Assembly (NCBI GenBank): GCA_029027985.1
Contig: CP119076.1
Coordinates: 558,001-622,000 of the forward strand
DNA: 64,000 nucleotides
Origin: Klebsiella aerogenes
Lineage (GTDB): Bacteria > Pseudomonadota > Gammaproteobacteria > Enterobacterales > Enterobacteriaceae
Direction of reading: 5' to 3'
The translations under genes were made by a program, and so were the position numbers. Below the pieces are notes generated by a model. The model worked only from the letters and a program-made list of their open reading frames with translations. It ran no database searches and had not been told where the DNA came from. Below are positions 1 to 9,525 of this stretch, piece by piece. Position 1 is the first letter of the stretch; every line of letters begins with the position of its first letter.

Positions 1-524
1 TAGTGCGTCTGGTCGCCGGGCTAGCGACGGTGCTGGTGGTCGCGACGCTGGTACAAAAATGGGTGAAAGAGGCGGCGACGCCACCTGTTGCCGCCGTGGA
101 AATGAGTCAACCGACGGTGGATGAAGGCCGCTTTATTAACCGCTGGTTGCGTGCGCTGTGGTCGCTATTCTGGAGTACTATCCCGGTTTACATCCTTGCG
201 GTGCTGGTTCTGGGCGCCGCGCGTGTCTGGCTATTCCCGCACGCCGACGGCGCGGTCGACAACACGCTGTTCTGGGTGATTGCGATGGCGATTGCCGGTT
301 GCCTGTTCGTTATCCCGACGGCGGCGGAAATTCCTATTGTTCAGACGATGATGCTGGCGGGAATGGGGACCGCGCCTGCGCTGGCGCTGCTGATCACCCT
401 ACCGGCGGTGAGTGTGCCGTCGCTGATTATGCTGCGTAAGGCGTTCCCGGCTAAAGCGTTGTGGCTAACCGGCGGGCTGGTGGCGTTGTGCGGGGCGGTC
501 GTCGGTGGGCTGGCATTAATCTGA
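1..524 (+). CDS. yraQ: YraQ-family permease, C-terminal part (partial at left edge)
   Basis: The reading frame is open to the left edge, so only about the last 174 residues of an approximately 346-residue protein are present. It shows several long hydrophobic segments separated by a short polar loop and the motif PTAAEIPIVQTMMLAGMGT near the C-terminus. This matches the YraQ (DUF318/ArsP-like) family of predicted inner-membrane permeases, whose substrate is not established. In K-12 the gene also lies next to dolP (yraP) and is convergent with it, as here. The sequence gives no clue to the transported molecule. Identity is confident, function is not. Confidence 0.9.
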   Translation, partial: VRLVAGLATVLVVATLVQKWVKEAATPPVAAVEMSQPTVDEGRFINRWLRALWSLFWSTIPVYILAVLVLGAARVWLFPHADGAVDNTLFWVIAMAIAGCLFVIPTAAEIPIVQTMMLAGMGTAPALALLITLPAVSVPSLIMLRKAFPAKALWLTGGLVALCGAVVGGLALI

Positions 525-526
525 TG

Positions 527-630
527 GTTGTCCCGGAGGCGGCGCGTTGCGCCTGTCCGGGCGACCAGCCCGCAAACGACTGTGAACCCGTGGATTGTAG
601 CCCGGCGAAGCGAAGCGCCTGCCGGGCCAG
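527..630. repeat. Pair of REP palindromes between yraQ and dolP
   Basis: Two imperfect palindromes fill the gap between the convergent genes yraQ and dolP: one around 527-566 (arms cccgga and tccggg) and one at about 596-630 (arms gcccggc and gccggg). This head-to-tail arrangement is typical of enterobacterial REP/BIME elements at 3' ends of genes, where they can stabilise mRNA ends or act as transcription-stop or gyrase-binding sites. Confidence 0.7.
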
Positions 631-637
631 ATAACGT

Positions 638-1213
638 TTATTTGATATAGGTAAAGGCGGTGGTGACGCGACTCACGCCGCTCACCCGGCTGGCAATATC
701 CGCCGCCGCGCGGCCTTCACGATCGGTGACCAGACCCATCAGGAACACTTCGCTATTTTCGGTGGTCACTTTCACGTTTGAGGATTTCACCTGATCGCTA
801 CCCAGCATCTGGGAGCGAACTTTGGTGGTGATCCAGGTATCCGACGATGCGGTACCTAAACCAATCGGCTGGCCCTGACGCACTTCATTGAAGACTTCGG
901 TGGTGCCTTCAACGCCCATGGCGATTTGCTTGGCGCGGGAGGAGAGATCGGATGTCGGCGACTGGCCGGTCAGCAGGACTTTCCCCTGATACGCGGTGAC
1001 GTTAATGCGCGCTTCTTTCTTAATCTGTTCATCTTTCGCTAAAGCGCTGTTAACGCGCAGCTCCAGCGTGCTGTCATCAACCTGAGTACCTACCGTGCGC
1101 GGGTCCGTTGCCGCTTTGGTGCCGACGGCTGCCGTACCAACTACCGCTGCGGCGACGCAGCCTTGTAACAGTAGTGCAGAAAGCAGGATGGCGAGGGGCG
1201 AGAGAGCCTTCAT
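638..1213 (-). CDS. dolP: DolP (YraP), outer-membrane BON-domain lipoprotein
   Basis: This 191-residue protein has a lipoprotein signal with lipobox LLQGC (acylated Cys19), followed by two BON domains, at about residues 47-115 and 125-191. DolP is an outer-membrane lipoprotein that binds anionic phospholipid, localises to the division site and supports envelope integrity and regulation of cell-wall amidase activity. It is the last gene of the minus-strand run lpoA-yraN-diaA-dolP, 9 bp after diaA. In E. coli an additional sigma-E promoter precedes it; I did not identify one here. Length equals that of the E. coli protein. Confidence 0.95.
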   Translation of the reverse strand: MKALSPLAILLSALLLQGCVAAAVVGTAAVGTKAATDPRTVGTQVDDSTLELRVNSALAKDEQIKKEARINVTAYQGKVLLTGQSPTSDLSSRAKQIAMGVEGTTEVFNEVRQGQPIGLGTASSDTWITTKVRSQMLGSDQVKSSNVKVTTENSEVFLMGLVTDREGRAAADIASRVSGVSRVTTAFTYIK

Positions 1214-1222
1214 GTGTTCTCC

Positions 1223-1813
1223 TTATTCGTCCTGGTGTGGAAAAAGCGTGTTATCAATCAAATCACACAAACAATTGACGGTGAGCATATGCATTTCCTG
1301 AATACGCGCGCTGCGGTGCGAAGGAATGCGGATTTCAACGTCCTGCTGACCCAACAGGCCAGCCAGCTCGCCGCCGTCATACCCGGTTAATGCCACGATA
1401 GTCATATCGCGAGTGACCGCCGCTTCCACGGCTTTCACGATATCCCGGCTATTGCCGCGTGTCGAAATCGCCAGTAATACATCGCCGGCGTGTCCCAGCG
1501 CGCGCACCTGCTTGGCATAGATTTCATCATGCAGGCGATCGTTGGCGATGGCGGTTAAGACCACATTATCGGTATTTAGTGCAATGGCAGGTAAACCAGG
1601 GCGCTCTGTTTCGAAACGATTGATCATGCTGGCAGCAAAATGCTGTGCGTTGGCGGCGGATGTGCCATTACCACAACAGAGGATTTTGTTGCCATTAAGC
1701 AGCGACTGAACGAGCGTCATGGCCGCGCGGGAGATGGCGTCCGGGAGTGCTTCCGCTGCTGCAATTTGGGTTTGAATGCTTTCGGTGAAGCAGGCTTTAA
1801 TTCTGTCGAGCAC
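1223..1813 (-). CDS. diaA: DiaA, DnaA initiator-associating SIS-domain protein
   Basis: DiaA (196 aa) is a homotetrameric SIS-domain protein that binds DnaA and promotes orderly assembly of initiation complexes at oriC. The phosphosugar-isomerase fold is visible ([16 protein letters not shown] near residues 50-65), but family members of this type act as DnaA partners rather than enzymes. The open frame extends 14 codons further upstream. I chose the internal GTG at 1811-1813 because it gives the family length, is preceded by an AAGGGA ribosome-binding site, and the extra codons overlap yraN without homology. It lies between yraN and dolP in the usual operon. Confidence 0.93.
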   Translation of the reverse strand: MLDRIKACFTESIQTQIAAAEALPDAISRAAMTLVQSLLNGNKILCCGNGTSAANAQHFAASMINRFETERPGLPAIALNTDNVVLTAIANDRLHDEIYAKQVRALGHAGDVLLAISTRGNSRDIVKAVEAAVTRDMTIVALTGYDGGELAGLLGQQDVEIRIPSHRSARIQEMHMLTVNCLCDLIDNTLFPHQDE

Positions 1814-1838
1814 GGGATCCCTTAAATCTGATAATACG

Positions 1839-2225
1839 CTATTCGCCAAAGGCATTTTTCAGCCATTGGATGTCGTTGCCGGTGAAAGCTACCACATCGA
1901 AACGGCAATCTACAGTATCAAAACTCCCATTCTGTCGGGAGAGCCACAGACGAGCGGCTTTGAGAAGACGTTGTTGCTTTTGCGGCGTGACGCTGGCGGC
2001 AGCATCGCCGTAGCGGTCGCTGCGCCGATAACGCACTTCGACGAACACGATAACCGTACCGTCGCGCATGATAAGGTCGATTTCGCCGCCGCGCTCGCGG
2101 GCGTTGGCGGCGATAAAACGCAGTCCATGCTGTTCTAACCACCGACGCGCCTGGTTTTCCCAGGCATCGCCGGTTTGTTTACTTAGTTGGCTGCGATAAT
2201 TTGTCCTTGTTGGTACTTGAGCCAT
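1839..2225 (-). CDS. yraN: YraN, UPF0102 endonuclease-fold protein
   Basis: A 128-residue member of the UPF0102/YraN family. The conserved family core is visible: GGEIDLI around residues 46-52 and FVEVRYR at about 61-67, carrying the Asp and Glu-x-x residues of a PD-(D/E)XK-like nuclease fold. No cellular role is firmly established for YraN. The start overlaps the 3' end of lpoA by 43 bases, which suggests translational coupling, and diaA follows 25 bp later. The E. coli protein is about 131 aa, so this one is essentially full length. Confidence 0.93.
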   Translation of the reverse strand: MAQVPTRTNYRSQLSKQTGDAWENQARRWLEQHGLRFIAANARERGGEIDLIMRDGTVIVFVEVRYRRSDRYGDAAASVTPQKQQRLLKAARLWLSRQNGSFDTVDCRFDVVAFTGNDIQWLKNAFGE

Positions 2226-4297
2226 GATAACTTCCTGTTAATCACGCAGTCCGGCGTGGCCGTCAGATCGCCCGTGTTGCCATTCAGCTCGTATCCCGGG
2301 CTCTGGCGCATTTGCGAGAAATGATTCGCCAGCGACCAGGCATCGGCACCCATCGCGTACAGCCGCGCCAGCGAGTAGTCGTTACGTACGGCGGAGAGCG
2401 CCTGCTGCATCAGCGCCGGGTTGCTGCCGGCCAGCATCGGAATTTCGCTATATTGCAGACCTTCCATCTCCAGACGGAAATCCGGACCGGAGGTGCCCTG
2501 CGCGCTGCGGGAGCTGGCGTACAGGGTGACGTTGCTCTGGCTGCCGTTACGCATCGCGATAAGCGGTTTGATATAGCCAATTTGTTCCGGCGTGGCGACG
2601 ATATAGGCGGCATCGATGCTGCCGCCGCTGCTCACCGGAACGTCGCTTGGGCTGCCGAGCGAGCTATCCGTCGATGACGGCAGCGTCGAGACCGGGCTGC
2701 CGGTCAGCGAGAGCCCGCCGCCGTTGACGCCGGATTTCAGCTCCGCCGTTGAACCCAGGCGCTGTTGCAGTACCGTGCCGCCGCCCTGCTTCAGCCACTC
2801 GTCGGCGAAGGCGCTGACCACGCGATCGCCGAGTGCGCCGCGCGGCACTAACAGCAGTGGCGTTTGTTTGCCCTGATTGTGAATATGACGCGCCGCATCG
2901 CGGGCTTCATCTTCCGGAGATAGTGCGAAGTAGCACAGGTTAGGGCGGTTCTCGACTTTACCCGGCTGGTTTAGCGCCAGCACGTTCAGCGACGTGTTGC
3001 TCTTCATCACGTCTTCGACATTTTCTTTCAGCAGCGGGCCGACCACGATAGTCGCGCCATCCTGCTGTACTTGCGCCAGCAGCTGGCTCATCGGCTGGCT
3101 GGTGGTATCGTATACTTTCAGTTCCGCAGTGGGATTAGCCGCGCTGGCGACAACCGGTTGAGGCTGGGCGGCAGGCGCGTTAACCGGCTGCGTCGCTGGC
3201 GCTACGTCAGCCTGCTGCGGCGCAGCAACTGGCGCTGGCGCGGATGGTGTCGCGGCGGGCTTAGCCGCAGGTGCGGTTTGAGTTTCCGCTGGTGCCTGTA
3301 CCGGCGCGGCTTGGCTGCCAGTTGCGGTGAGATCGCCGACTTCCGCCTGAGACGGGCTTACGACGTCATTATTCCCGGCAACATTTGCCGCCTGCGCGAC
3401 CTGCGCCGGCACCGCGCTGCCCTGGACCGGCGACGCGCCGTTTTTCGCCGCTTCAAAGCCCTGTTGGATGGTGCGGCCGAAAATCGCCGCCTGGCCATTT
3501 AGCGGCAGCAGCAGAGCGATTTTATTGGTTGAGACGGGTTTGTAATTCTGCATATTCGCCAGCGCCGTTGGCAGCATCTGCGCTCCCGGGTTCTGCGGGT
3601 AGCGGGTTTGCCAGTCTTTGATGCCCGCTTTCAGCATCGCAGGATCGTTGCGGTTATCGAACCACATCCGTTGCAGATCCAGCCAGCCCTGTAGGACGTT
3701 TTCGTCGGCATTGATCACCAGCGCGCTTGCCTGCTGCGGGCTCATCGCGGTCAGCGCTTTCCAGGTGGCGTCGATATTTTGCTGTTTCTGCTTCGGTTGG
3801 CTCAGCAGCGGTTGCTGGGCAATCAGCGCACGCAGCAGCGTCAGGGAAGGCTGCCCCTGGTTGGCGTCAATTTGCGCCTGCCAGTAACGCGGCTGCTGGT
3901 TTTTCTCAAAACTCAGCGGATCGAGCTTGCTCAGGAGTTCCTGAGCGCCTTTGTTATCGCCCTGCGCCAGTTTGACTTCAACCGCCAACAGCGACTGTTC
4001 ACGGGCTTGCGTGCTGTTCAGGTTTGACGGTAGCTGGTTAAACAGGTCGATGGCTTGTTGTTTCTTACCTTCTTGCAGCAGTGCACGAATGGCGAGTAAT
4101 TGCCAGTTGGTCTTGCTATCATTCGTGCTTTGCTGCATCTGCTGTAAGTAGAAACTGGAGTCTGCCTGCGACGTACCCTGCATAAACGCCGTACTTTGAT
4201 CCTGCGTGTGGGTGCCGCAACCAGCAAAGAGAAGAGTCGCCAGCAATACGGGCAGGCAGCGCGCGGGCTTAGAACGAAGAAATGTTGACGGTACCAT
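2183..4297 (-). CDS. lpoA: LpoA, outer-membrane lipoprotein activator of PBP1a
   Basis: LpoA (704 aa here) is an outer-membrane lipoprotein that reaches through the periplasm and activates the peptidoglycan synthase PBP1a (MrcA). Residues 1-26 form a lipoprotein signal ending in LLFAGC (Cys27). An N-terminal helical TPR-like domain runs to about 250, and a C-terminal domain with a periplasmic-binding-protein fold starts near 258. These are separated by a low-complexity Ala/Pro/Gln-rich linker at about 287-390. I used the start MVPSTF, which matches the family; an upstream in-frame extension of 25 codons runs into the divergent rsmI promoter. The protein is about 26 residues longer than in E. 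coli, apparently because of the linker. Confidence 0.95.
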   Translation of the reverse strand: MVPSTFLRSKPARCLPVLLATLLFAGCGTHTQDQSTAFMQGTSQADSSFYLQQMQQSTNDSKTNWQLLAIRALLQEGKKQQAIDLFNQLPSNLNSTQAREQSLLAVEVKLAQGDNKGAQELLSKLDPLSFEKNQQPRYWQAQIDANQGQPSLTLLRALIAQQPLLSQPKQKQQNIDATWKALTAMSPQQASALVINADENVLQGWLDLQRMWFDNRNDPAMLKAGIKDWQTRYPQNPGAQMLPTALANMQNYKPVSTNKIALLLPLNGQAAIFGRTIQQGFEAAKNGASPVQGSAVPAQVAQAANVAGNNDVVSPSQAEVGDLTATGSQAAPVQAPAETQTAPAAKPAATPSAPAPVAAPQQADVAPATQPVNAPAAQPQPVVASAANPTAELKVYDTTSQPMSQLLAQVQQDGATIVVGPLLKENVEDVMKSNTSLNVLALNQPGKVENRPNLCYFALSPEDEARDAARHIHNQGKQTPLLLVPRGALGDRVVSAFADEWLKQGGGTVLQQRLGSTAELKSGVNGGGLSLTGSPVSTLPSSTDSSLGSPSDVPVSSGGSIDAAYIVATPEQIGYIKPLIAMRNGSQSNVTLYASSRSAQGTSGPDFRLEMEGLQYSEIPMLAGSNPALMQQALSAVRNDYSLARLYAMGADAWSLANHFSQMRQSPGYELNGNTGDLTATPDCVINRKLSWLKYQQGQIIAAN

Positions 4298-4360
4298 ATG
4301 TATCCAGTGATATTTTTTTGGCTCAATGCTCAATATTAATTCGGCAATACGGACGAGACA

Positions 4361-5224
4361 ATGAAACAACACGAATCAGCGGATAATTCTCAAGGGCAGC
4401 TGTATATTGTGCCCACTCCGATAGGGAATCTGTCTGATATCACGCAGCGCGCACTGGAAGTGTTGCAAGCTGTTGATTTAATTGCTGCGGAGGATACCCG
4501 CCACACCGGTTTGCTGCTGCAACATTTTGCGATTAACGCCCGATTATTTGCGCTTCACGACCATAACGAGCAGCAAAAAGCGGAAACACTTCTGGCGAAA
4601 TTGAAAGAAGGGCAAAACATCGCGCTGGTGTCTGATGCCGGCACGCCTCTGATTAACGACCCTGGTTATCATCTGGTACGTACTTGCCGCGAAGCGAATA
4701 TCCGCGTCGTGCCGCTGCCGGGTCCTTGCGCGGCCATCGCCGCCCTGAGCGCGGCGGGTCTGCCTTCCGATCGTTTCTGTTATGAAGGCTTCCTGCCAGC
4801 AAAATCCAAAGGCCGTCGCGATACCCTGAAGGCGCTGGAAGAAGAGCCGCGCACCATCATTTTTTATGAGTCGACGCACCGCCTGCTGGAAAGTCTGGAA
4901 GATATTTGCGCGGTTCTGGGCGAATCCCGTTATGTCGTGCTGGCGCGTGAGCTGACCAAAACCTGGGAATCCATTCACGGCGCGCCGATTGGCGAGCTGG
5001 TGGCGTGGGTGAAGGAAGACGAAAACCGCCGCAAAGGCGAGATGGTGCTGATCGTCGAAGGATTTAAGCCGCAGGAAGAAGCGCTACCGGCGGCCGCGCT
5101 ACGGACCCTGGCGCTACTGCAGGCGGATCTGCCGTTGAAGAAAGCCGCCGCGCTGGCCGCCGAGATCCACGGTGTGAAAAAGAACGCGCTGTATAAATAC
5201 GCGCTGGAGCAGCAGGGGGAGTAA
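4361..5224 (+). CDS. rsmI: RsmI, 16S rRNA 2'-O-ribose C1402 methyltransferase
   Basis: RsmI (287 aa) methylates the 2'-O of cytidine 1402 in 16S rRNA using S-adenosylmethionine, fine-tuning the ribosomal P site. It belongs to the tetrapyrrole methylase family. The N-terminal [14 protein letters not shown] motif (residues 12-25), the AAEDTRHTG segment and [13 protein letters not shown] are all present. It is divergent from lpoA with a 63-bp gap that must contain both promoters. Length matches E. coli RsmI (286 aa). Confidence 0.96.
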   Translation: MKQHESADNSQGQLYIVPTPIGNLSDITQRALEVLQAVDLIAAEDTRHTGLLLQHFAINARLFALHDHNEQQKAETLLAKLKEGQNIALVSDAGTPLINDPGYHLVRTCREANIRVVPLPGPCAAIAALSAAGLPSDRFCYEGFLPAKSKGRRDTLKALEEEPRTIIFYESTHRLLESLEDICAVLGESRYVVLARELTKTWESIHGAPIGELVAWVKEDENRRKGEMVLIVEGFKPQEEALPAAALRTLALLQADLPLKKAAALAAEIHGVKKNALYKYALEQQGE

Positions 5225-5227
5225 GGG

Positions 5228-5455
5228 ATGAGCCGTTACCAACCGCCGTTTAGCATCACACCCGCTATTCTCAACCTTGTCGTTGAGATTGGGGAATTGC
5301 CTGGGCATTGGTTAGCGAAACTTTGTCTGTCGAACCGACGCTTACTGAAAAGGCTCTGGCTCAGAAAATCGGTGTTTCTTCTCGAACCGTTGAACGGTAT
5401 CTGAAGATATTGCAGCAAAAGGGAAGGTTACAGCGAACCGGCGCAAGGAAAGGGG
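5228..5455 (+). pseudogene. Remnant of a Fic-family gene: N-terminus joined out of frame to C-terminal winged helix
   Basis: Four bases after rsmI, an ATG at 5228 opens a frame beginning MSRYQPPFSITPAILNLV. This resembles the start of Fic-family (COG3177) proteins, in which a YQPPxxITPxIL segment is followed by the Fic core. Homology stops after about 25 codons. From about 5311, in a different frame, comes PTLTEKALAQKIGVSSRTVE and then RYLKILQQKGRLQRTGARKG, typical of the winged-helix tail of such proteins. The entire central Fic domain, including its HxFxxGNG catalytic motif, is missing and the junction shifts frame. I read this as an internally deleted, dead gene. Assignment of both ends to one ancestral gene is inference. 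Confidence 0.6.
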
Positions 5456-5456
5456 G

Positions 5457-5485
5457 GGCTGGCGGGTTCTTTAGCTTCGCCAGCC
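5457..5485. terminator. Stem-loop after the fic remnant
   Basis: An 8-bp perfect inverted repeat, ggctggcg at 5457-5464 and cgccagcc at 5478-5485, encloses a 13-base loop. There is no T-run, so an intrinsic terminator is only possible. It lies between the fic remnant (plus strand) and the 3' end of agaI (minus strand), a position where bidirectional termination would make sense. Confidence 0.35.
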
Positions 5486-5557
5486 ACCGAAGTGAAATAC
5501 GCACCAGAGACGGTGGTAGCGCCTTTCCACTACATGAAGAAAGGCGGTTCAGCATTG

Positions 5558-6277
5558 TTATACCGTTGGATAAATTGAATTATCCAACAGGCAGTTTACT
5601 TTGCTATGTAGCCACAGGAACGAGGCAGGGATGGACGTTGAGACCGTTTGCGTAAGGTACTGCCTGGTGGCCTCCTTTTTTCCTTCTCCTGCAATGAGTA
5701 ACAGGATTTCTTTGGCATTCAGGATGTCTTTCAGGCCCAGCGTGATCCCTTGTTCAACGGGATGTCCGGCTGTTTTTAACATGTCATGTTGGCGCGTTTG
5801 CTCATCAAGGTCGCTGATATGACAAAATGGTTCTAGCGTTTCTCCTGGCTCGTTTAGCCCGAGATGGCCGTTTTTCCCCAGCCCCAGGACACATAAATCA
5901 ATGCCGCCCTTGCTGGCGATCAGGTCGGTGACGCGCTCGCACTCCTTCTTATCGATATTTTCCGATCTAAAGCCGATAAGTTGCTCTTCCTGTAAGCCCA
6001 GCGGTTGGACAATGTGCTGCTGCAAGAAGGACTCGCACGTTCCCGGCGTTTGCAATGGAATACCCACCCACTCATCGAGCTTCACAAATGTCACCTGACT
6101 GATATCCATCTGACGCTGGCGTATTTTGTCGACAAAATAGCGGTAGGTGAGTAACGGCGTACTTCCTGTAGCCAGGCAGATTACAGCATCAGGTTTGTTC
6201 TGTATGAAGGTGACCAGATACTCGCTGGCGCGATCGCTTAACGTGTTGTAGTTGTGGCATGGGTGTACATTTTGCAT
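5558..6277 (-). CDS. agaI: AgaI, glucosamine-6-phosphate-deaminase-like protein of the aga cluster
   Basis: A 239-residue NagB/6-phosphogluconolactonase-family protein. The family segments ATGSTPLLTY, KLDEWVGI and LGLGKNGHLGLNEPGE are all present. AgaI was first proposed as galactosamine-6-phosphate isomerase, but later genetic work in E. coli showed it dispensable and assigned the deamination/isomerisation to AgaS, so its role is uncertain. It is the promoter-distal gene of the agaS-kbaY-agaB-C-D-I unit, 51 bp after agaD. Its 3' end abuts the fic remnant, and its N-terminus is about 12 residues shorter than in E. coli. Confidence 0.9.
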   Translation of the reverse strand: MQNVHPCHNYNTLSDRASEYLVTFIQNKPDAVICLATGSTPLLTYRYFVDKIRQRQMDISQVTFVKLDEWVGIPLQTPGTCESFLQQHIVQPLGLQEEQLIGFRSENIDKKECERVTDLIASKGGIDLCVLGLGKNGHLGLNEPGETLEPFCHISDLDEQTRQHDMLKTAGHPVEQGITLGLKDILNAKEILLLIAGEGKKEATRQYLTQTVSTSIPASFLWLHSKVNCLLDNSIYPTV

Positions 6278-6328
6278 TTGTAGCTAATTCCTTTAAAAGG
6301 GGCATTGCTGTCATGCCCCTGGGTCCGT

Positions 6329-7120
6329 TTAAAGAATACCGAGTGCGGATGAGACAATTGAAAGGATAAACGTCACGCCGATGAGCAGTACCGGATGTGC
6401 TTTTTTCACGCGCAGGAGGTAATACATCAGCAGCGTGTAGCCCATAGGTAAGATATTCGGGAAGACTTTATCGAAGAAGTCCTGTTGGAGTGCAACGCTG
6501 TGCGTACTGTCGATGGCAAATGAGGTCACGACGTTAATGTGCACATAGGACGCGATAAGCCCACCAATGACGGTAATACCGAGGATCGTCGCCGACCGGG
6601 CAATCATCTGCGAGTTTTCCCTCACCTTATCAATAGCTTTGACACCGACCGAGTAGCCGATATGCGTCCAGCCGACGCGCAGGAAAAAAATCATCAAGTA
6701 GACGGCGAAAAACAGAATAGGCCCCAGTACATTCCCCTGACTGGCGAAAGATGAGCAGATCCCCGCCATGATCGGCAGTAAGGTGAACCAGAATATTGCA
6801 TCGCCGATCCCTGCGATTGGCCCAAACAAAGCCACTTTTAAGCCCTTAATGGTGTCCCGGTTTTCTCCTTTTTCTTCCATTGAGATCAACAACCCCATCA
6901 GGAATCCGACAAGGTTTGGGTGGGTGTTGATAAATTCCAGGTGATCTTTCATGGCCGCACTCAGGCCAGCTTTGTCATCCTTATAGATTTTTTTCAGAAC
7001 CGGGAGCATGGCCCATGTGAATCCGCCTGCCTGCATCCTTTCATAGTTAAAACTGGCCTGAAGGAGCGATGAGCGAAAACCCAGGCGAGTAATGTCCTTT
7101 TTACTGATTTCAGATCCCAT
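6329..7120 (-). CDS. agaD: AgaD, PTS IID component, galactosamine system
   Basis: The 263-residue IID membrane component of the mannose-class phosphotransferase system AgaBCD, which imports D-galactosamine. The family signatures are clear: a cytoplasmic start (SEISKKDITRLGFRSSLLQA), the NYERMQ motif, and a hydrophobic C-terminal half. I chose the ATG giving MGSEISKK, as in E. coli, rather than one 7 codons upstream. The chosen start overlaps the end of agaC by 11 bases, implying coupled translation. Confidence 0.95.
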   Translation of the reverse strand: MGSEISKKDITRLGFRSSLLQASFNYERMQAGGFTWAMLPVLKKIYKDDKAGLSAAMKDHLEFINTHPNLVGFLMGLLISMEEKGENRDTIKGLKVALFGPIAGIGDAIFWFTLLPIMAGICSSFASQGNVLGPILFFAVYLMIFFLRVGWTHIGYSVGVKAIDKVRENSQMIARSATILGITVIGGLIASYVHINVVTSFAIDSTHSVALQQDFFDKVFPNILPMGYTLLMYYLLRVKKAHPVLLIGVTFILSIVSSALGIL

Positions 7121-7913
7121 TGCTGTAATCCTCTTCATCATTCTTGCTTACGGCAGGTTGTGATTGCGCCTGCTGCTTAGCTTTCGCATTGAAAAATTCA
7201 TACACGGCGAAACCTGCACCGAGTACGGCTACCGGGAGAAGGTTGTTGACCTGGATATAACAAACAAACAGGAAACCGGCGATCAGATAAGGAATGTATT
7301 GCGCTTTAAACATGACGCGCAGCAATAAGCCGAAACCGACTGCCGGGAGAATACCGCCCGCCACTTCGAATCCGTGGGTTAACCAGGCTGGCATTGATTT
7401 AACCAGCGCCTGCATCGCACCTTGCGCCAGATAGGTACAGAGAAAGGCGATAATTGCGTAGGAGAAAGCGACAATGAGTATCGTCAACCAGTTCAGGCGG
7501 GCAAAGGCGCTTGTGTTTGCCTCTTTTGCCGATTGATCGGCTTTCGCCATAAAGAGTGAGAAGGCAGAGTAAAAGAACAAAATGACGTATTGCATCAGCA
7601 GGCTGAACGGCAAACCGAGGCCGATGGCGGTTTTGGCATCTACGCCGGTAGACCAGGCAATAACCGTGGTCATTAACCCCGCCATAATCGGGTTCGGGGG
7701 CTGCACGCCGCCTGCGGGGGTTAGGCCAGCAAACGCCAGTTCAGTCAGACCACCGGTAATCAAACCGATGTGAATGTCGCCGAGAATTGCGCCGGTTAAC
7801 GTACAAACGATAATCGGTCGGAATAAAAACAGTGCTTCCAGCCAAAAATCGATTCCCAGAATGAAGACTAGCGCAGCCAGGGATATCCCCTGAATAAGGG
7901 TTATTTCATGCAT
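7110..7913 (-). CDS. agaC: AgaC, PTS IIC component, galactosamine system
   Basis: A 267-residue polytopic IIC permease subunit of the AgaBCD mannose-family PTS. It has about seven hydrophobic segments and the family stretch GGLTELAFAGLTPAGGVQPP around residues 54-73. The charged tail ends SKNDEEDYSNGI. Together with AgaD it forms the transmembrane channel that receives phosphate from AgaB. It lies 53 bp after agaB in the same direction. Confidence 0.95.
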   Translation of the reverse strand: MHEITLIQGISLAALVFILGIDFWLEALFLFRPIIVCTLTGAILGDIHIGLITGGLTELAFAGLTPAGGVQPPNPIMAGLMTTVIAWSTGVDAKTAIGLGLPFSLLMQYVILFFYSAFSLFMAKADQSAKEANTSAFARLNWLTILIVAFSYAIIAFLCTYLAQGAMQALVKSMPAWLTHGFEVAGGILPAVGFGLLLRVMFKAQYIPYLIAGFLFVCYIQVNNLLPVAVLGAGFAVYEFFNAKAKQQAQSQPAVSKNDEEDYSNGI

Positions 7914-7966
7914 TTAAATCACCTCAAATAAATAAGTCCATTTATCATGAAGGAATGAGCTCGTTT

Positions 7967-8443
7967 TTATGCAGGGATCTGTTCTTTTTGATCTCCGGGA
8001 ACATCCTGGATAAAAATATTAACACCACTTTGCTTGATAAATTGCAAGTCATTGAGATCCTGTTCGTTGACATAAACTTTACTGCTAATCTGCTTTTTGC
8101 CTTCCGAGAAATGCATATTTCCAACGTTGACGTCTTTTAACGCAATACCGCCTTCTATGAGTTTTCTGACCGTTTGCGGTGTGCGACAGATGAGAAATAT
8201 TTTCTGATGTGGCGCAGCTTTACCGATAACGTTAATGGTTTTTTCTATAGAAAAGAACCTGATACCAAATCCGTAGGTCTCAGCGGTGATTCCCATCAGC
8301 TTCTGCTGAATATCATCTTTGGCGACGTCATCATCAACAACCACCAGCAGATTAGCGCCAATAGTTGATGTCCAGGTAACGCCAACCTGGCCGTGGACTA
8401 ATCGGTTATCGATACGGGTTAATAAAATATTTGGACCGCTCAT
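7967..8443 (-). CDS. agaB: AgaB, PTS IIB component, galactosamine system
   Basis: A 158-residue cytoplasmic IIB protein of the mannose-class PTS. The phosphorylatable histidine sits in RIDNRLVHGQV (His17), the family position, and the GNMHF segment is also conserved. AgaB passes phosphate from a IIA protein to galactosamine during uptake. No dedicated IIA gene lies beside agaBCD; AgaF of the upstream block is thought to serve both systems. It is separated from kbaY by 200 bp, an unusually long gap inside this gene string. Confidence 0.94.
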   Translation of the reverse strand: MSGPNILLTRIDNRLVHGQVGVTWTSTIGANLLVVVDDDVAKDDIQQKLMGITAETYGFGIRFFSIEKTINVIGKAAPHQKIFLICRTPQTVRKLIEGGIALKDVNVGNMHFSEGKKQISSKVYVNEQDLNDLQFIKQSGVNIFIQDVPGDQKEQIPA

Positions 8444-8575
8444 ATTTAAAACCTCACCATAAATAAATTAAATGAATATTTTACAATGTATTATTTATAC
8501 GAAACCGGTTACTATGGTATTACTTAGCGAAACCTACCAAATAAAATACTATTTGTGTAATTTATTAACCATACT

Positions 8576-8607
8576 AAGCGTTACCTGATGTTTTCCCAGT
8601 AACGCTT
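8576..8607 (-). other. Stem-loop in the kbaY-agaB gap
   Basis: Within the AT-rich 200-bp gap between kbaY and agaB, AAGCGTTAC (8576-8584) and GTAACGCTT (8599-8607) form a 9-bp perfect stem with a 14-base loop. No long T-run follows on the minus strand. It could reduce read-through from kbaY into agaB or stabilise an mRNA end. An 8-bp palindrome, aaccggtt, lies nearby at about 8503-8510; I cannot assign it to a regulator. Confidence 0.4.
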
Positions 8608-8643
8608 TGAAATAAAAACACTAAGAAATAACTTTTACAATCA

Positions 8644-9525
<882 letters not shown>

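Noticed and set aside
158..439. Open frame overlapping yraQ on the same strand
   Set aside because: It lies entirely inside yraQ in another frame, has no recognised domain and a composition typical of a GC-rich shadow frame.
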